Under the pieces are notes generated by a model. The model had not been told where the DNA came from. It saw nothing but the letters and a program-made list of their open reading frames with translations, and ran no database searches. From JAYZVT01 sp050248375 (GTDB lineage Bacteria; Pseudomonadota; Alphaproteobacteria; Rhizobiales; Methyloligellaceae): 8,457 nt of DNA. Both the position numbers and the translations under genes were made by a program. Position 1 is the first letter of the stretch. Each line of letters starts with the position of its first letter. Positions 6,816 through 8,457 of this stretch are shown in pieces. Location: assembly GCA_050248375.1 (NCBI GenBank), contig JBFWSL010000176.1:1-8457 (forward strand), in the 5' to 3' direction.

Positions 6816-6885
6816 GGCCCCGGATTTCCACCCCGGGGTCTCGAGCCCTTGGGGTTCGCGAAACCCCAGCGCAGGCCGGGGTCCA
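6816..6885. repeat. Palindromic repeat pair B4 (REP-like, short linker)
   Basis: The forward half has GGCCCCGG (6816-6823) and CCGGGGTC (6833-6840), a stem with one G/T wobble and a 9-nt loop. The inverted half has CGAAACCCC from 6859, with arms 6863-6870 and 6875-6882 around a GCAG loop and an A/C mismatch at the sixth pair. The linker is only about 15 nt, against 24-25 in pairs A2, B1 and B2. Confidence 0.65.
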
Positions 6886-6908
6886 GCAAGACCGCACGAC
6901 ACTGCGCC

Positions 6909-6997
6909 GTCGTCCCGGGATTTATTCCCGGGACCCATTGGCCTGACGGACATACCGGAGACGTGGAATGGATCCCGGGGACAAGCACCGGGATGAC
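6909..6997. repeat. Second-type palindromic pair (GTCCCGGGA / ATCCCGG family)
   Basis: The first unit is a perfect 9-bp stem, GTCCCGGGA (6912-6920) with TCCCGGGAC (6926-6934), loop TTTAT. The second has ATCCCGG (6972-6978) with CCGGGAT (6988-6994) and ends in GACGG. Flanks (CGTCGTCCCGG...GGGACCCA and TGGATCCCGG...GGGATGACGG) show that the two units are in opposite orientation. The flanks differ from the ACCCCGGG/TTTCG units, so this looks like another repeat family. It lies about 35 nt beyond the stop of the DUF188 gene. Confidence 0.68.
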
Positions 6998-7030
6998 GGA
7001 GGACAGAGTTGAATGGCAATTAAATGCCGC

Positions 7031-7519
7031 TCATCCGCCGAACCCGGCCCGCTTGAGCCGTGTCACCGCGAGGTCCAGCGCGGAGAGAAAGGTCGAACGG
7101 TCGCGGGGGGAAAACGGCCTTGGCCCGCTGGTCACCTCCCCCGCCGAACGCAGATCGGTCATCAGGTTGCGCGTGGCCAGCGCCAGCCCCATCGACCCCT
7201 CGTCGAACAGCTTGCCCTTGGGCGATATCGCCGTGGCGCCGGTCTTCACGCAGCGGCTGGCCAGCGGCACGTCCGCGGTGATGACGATGTCGCCCTCGCC
7301 CGCGCGCCCGGCGATCCAGTCGTCCGCGACGTCCAGGCCGCCCTCGACGATGACACGCTCGATAGCGGGATCGCGGGGCACGTTCATATAGCTGTTGGCG
7401 ACGACGAAGACTTTCAGCCCGTAGCGCGCGGCGACCTTGTAGGTCTCGTCCTTGACCGGGCAGGCGTCGGCATCGACATAGATGCTGATGGGCTTTCCCG
7501 CCCCCGCCGGGTCGTTCAT
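7031..7519 (-). CDS. YaiI/YqxD family (DUF188, UPF0178) protein
   Basis: From the ATG at 7519 the protein has 162 residues, close to the roughly 150 usual for this family. Family marks are IYVDADACPVK (13-23), the Asp-rich GGLDVADDWI (60-69), DIVITADVPLA (77-87), SPKGKLFDE (99-107), MTDLRSAG (120-127) and RPFSPRDRSTFLSALD (134-149). The conserved acidic residues and fold prediction for the family suggest a PIN-like nuclease domain, but no activity is firmly established, so the role is open. A cytoplasmic location is expected. An in-frame GTG at 7546 would add nine residues and overlap hemH by 23 nt. I prefer the ATG, which starts 4 nt after the hemH stop and suits coupled translation, although neither start has a strong ribosome-binding site. 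The operon with hemH is clear. The functional link is not. Confidence 0.88.
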   Translation of the reverse strand: MNDPAGAGKPISIYVDADACPVKDETYKVAARYGLKVFVVANSYMNVPRDPAIERVIVEGGLDVADDWIAGRAGEGDIVITADVPLASRCVKTGATAISPKGKLFDEGSMGLALATRNLMTDLRSAGEVTSGPRPFSPRDRSTFLSALDLAVTRLKRAGFGG

Positions 7520-7523
7520 CGGA

Positions 7524-8457
7524 TCATGTCCAGCCCATGAGCTCACGCCGCACTATGGTCTCTATGACCTTCATGCCTGCCGGCGTGTCGTTGAGGCAGG
7601 GAATCGCGGCGAAGTTCTTCCCCCCATGCTCGTGGAAGATTTCCGCGTTCTGGCCCGCGATCTCCTCCAGCGTCTCCACGCAGTCCGCCGCGAAGCCCGG
7701 CGTGATGACGGCGAGGTTCTTCACGCCCTCTTTCGCCAGCGCCTCCACCGTCTTGTCGGTGTAGGGCTGCAGCCACTCCGCCTTGCCGAAGCGCGACTGG
7801 AAGGTGGCGCGCAGGAAATCGTCGCTCCATTTCAGCTTCTCGCGCAGCAGCCGCGTCGTCTTCTGGCAATGGCAGTGATAGGGGTCGCCCTTCTCGAAAT
7901 AGGATTTCGGCAAGCCGTGATAGGAGGCGAGGATCACTTCCGGCTTCCACTCGAGCGTCTTCAGGGCCTGCTTCAGCGATGTGGCCAGCGCGTCGATATA
8001 GACCGGTTCGTCATGATAGGCGGGCACGGTGCGTATGGCGGGCTGCCAGCGCATCTGCTTCAGCGCGTCGAAGGCCTTGTCGTAGGCCGTGGCCGTGGTC
8101 GCCGCCGCGTATTGCGGATAGAGCGCGAACAGCAGGATGCGGTCGCACCCCTGCGCCTTCAGCGCCTCGATGCGCGATTGCGTGGAGGGATTGCCGTAGC
8201 GCATGCCCCAGTCCACCACGACGCGCTTGTCGCCCTTGAACGCCTTCGCCAGCTTTTCGGCTTGCGCCCGCGTGATGGTCCGCAGCAGCGACTCGTCCTT
8301 CTCCGTGTTCCAGATCAGCCTGTAGGCCTCGCCCGAGGAGAACGGCCGCTTGGTCAGGATCGGTCCGTTGAGGATGAACCACCACAGCACCGGGTTCTCC
8401 TCGATCACCCGCCGGTCGGACAGGAACTCCTTCAGGTAGCGCCGCATGGACCAGTAG
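7524..8457 (-). CDS. hemH: Ferrochelatase (5' end beyond the window)
   Basis: HemH inserts ferrous iron into protoporphyrin IX, the last step of the protoporphyrin-dependent heme pathway, at the cytoplasmic face of the membrane. The reading frame runs to the right edge without a stop. Before the Met at 8447 it reads Tyr-Trp-Ser, so this Met is internal (YWSMRRYLKEFLSD) and about 15-20 N-terminal residues are missing. Counting from that Met, the metal-binding His is at 177 in SYHGLPKSYF (175-184), followed by KGDPYHCHCQKTTRL (186-200). The second conserved region is TPGFAADCVETLEEI (249-263), where Glu258 corresponds to the catalytic Glu. The protein ends at RRELMGWT, with no C-terminal cysteine cluster of the animal type. 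The gene is followed 4 nt later by the DUF188 gene. Length and motifs are otherwise normal, and the missing start is a window effect, not damage. Confidence 0.96.
   Translation of the reverse strand, partial: YWSMRRYLKEFLSDRRVIEENPVLWWFILNGPILTKRPFSSGEAYRLIWNTEKDESLLRTITRAQAEKLAKAFKGDKRVVVDWGMRYGNPSTQSRIEALKAQGCDRILLFALYPQYAAATTATAYDKAFDALKQMRWQPAIRTVPAYHDEPVYIDALATSLKQALKTLEWKPEVILASYHGLPKSYFEKGDPYHCHCQKTTRLLREKLKWSDDFLRATFQSRFGKAEWLQPYTDKTVEALAKEGVKNLAVITPGFAADCVETLEEIAGQNAEIFHEHGGKNFAAIPCLNDTPAGMKVIETIVRRELMGWT

Larger units (their letters stand above)
6393..7030. other. Gene-free repeat island between the DUF188 and ABC ATPase genes
   Basis: These 638 bases lie between the stop of the DUF188 gene and the start of the ABC ATPase gene. 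Several open frames cross the region on both strands, but they overlap one another in different frames and translate the repeats into Pro-Gly-Trp-Arg-rich peptides of the type produced spuriously by alphaproteobacterial intergenic repeats. None has a credible start signal or family. From about 6569 to 6997 the DNA is mostly palindromes (described separately). The first 170 bases (6393-6565) are less repetitive and probably include the ABC operon's promoter. Confidence 0.8.

Noticed and set aside
6446..6988. Several overlapping 100-180 residue frames in the repeat island
   Set aside because: They translate the palindromic repeats in different frames and strands into Pro-Gly-Trp-Arg-rich peptides, and none has a credible start signal.
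6569..6997. Possible CRISPR array
   Set aside because: The units are internally palindromic, alternate in orientation, vary in length, and lack uniform repeats with unique spacers. No cas gene is present.
7011..7030. Small hairpin GGCA...TGCC after the DUF188 stop as a terminator
   Set aside because: It has only 4 base pairs and no T-run follows.
7520..7546. GTG at 7546 as the DUF188 start
   Set aside because: It would overlap hemH by 23 nt and add nine residues outside the family's usual N-terminus. The ATG at 7519 is more economical, though not proven.
8445..8457. hemH starting at the ATG at 8447 as a shortened ferrochelatase
   Set aside because: The upstream in-frame codons read Tyr-Trp-Ser and continue the conserved motif, so the real start lies beyond the window.

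Overview
The window is GC-rich, tightly packed bacterial chromosome in which every gene I can support lies on the minus strand. The ferrochelatase begins with a Tyr-Trp-Ser-Met-Arg-Arg-Tyr-Leu-Lys-Glu-Phe-Leu segment typical of alphaproteobacterial HemH. Short palindromic intergenic repeats of a kind common in alphaproteobacteria are abundant. I therefore read the organism as an alphaproteobacterium, perhaps of the rhizobial side, but cannot name a genus.

In transcription order (right to left) the layout is as follows. (1) hemH (7524 to the right edge, 5' end outside the window) is followed 4 nt later by a YaiI/YqxD (DUF188, UPF0178) gene. (2) A gene-free island (6393-7030) is filled with paired palindromic repeats. 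(3) A two-gene ABC exporter resembling E. coli YadG/YadH has an ATPase (5460-6392) and an ABC-2 permease (4702-5463) that overlap by 4 nt. (4) An APC-superfamily amino-acid permease (3263-4612) is followed 17 nt later by a secreted 380-residue protein of unknown function (2103-3245). (5) A second gene-free stretch (1754-2102) holds two repeat pairs of the same family and a 10-bp inverted repeat close to the next gene. (6) A secreted 338-residue unknown protein (737-1753) and a GlcG/HbpS-like (DUF336) protein (181-669) are separated by 67 nt containing a perfect 7-bp hairpin. (7) The first 180 bases have no convincing gene but can fold.

The genes are mostly housekeeping or transport: terminal heme synthesis, a possible heme- or cofactor-binding protein, an exporter and an amino-acid transporter. 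No defence system, phage, transposase, CRISPR array, rRNA or tRNA was seen. The most distinctive content is the repeat system. It consists of forward palindromes (ACCCCGGG/CCCGGGGT followed by TTTCG) facing inverted partners (CGAAACCCC...GGGGTCC), with linkers of 24-25 nt in three pairs. One roughly 62-nt composite recurs at two places 4.6 kb apart. The inverted partners tend to carry a mismatch at the same stem position. I found no clear evidence of an undescribed multi-gene system. The best candidates for new biology are the two uncharacterised secreted proteins and the repeat pairs.
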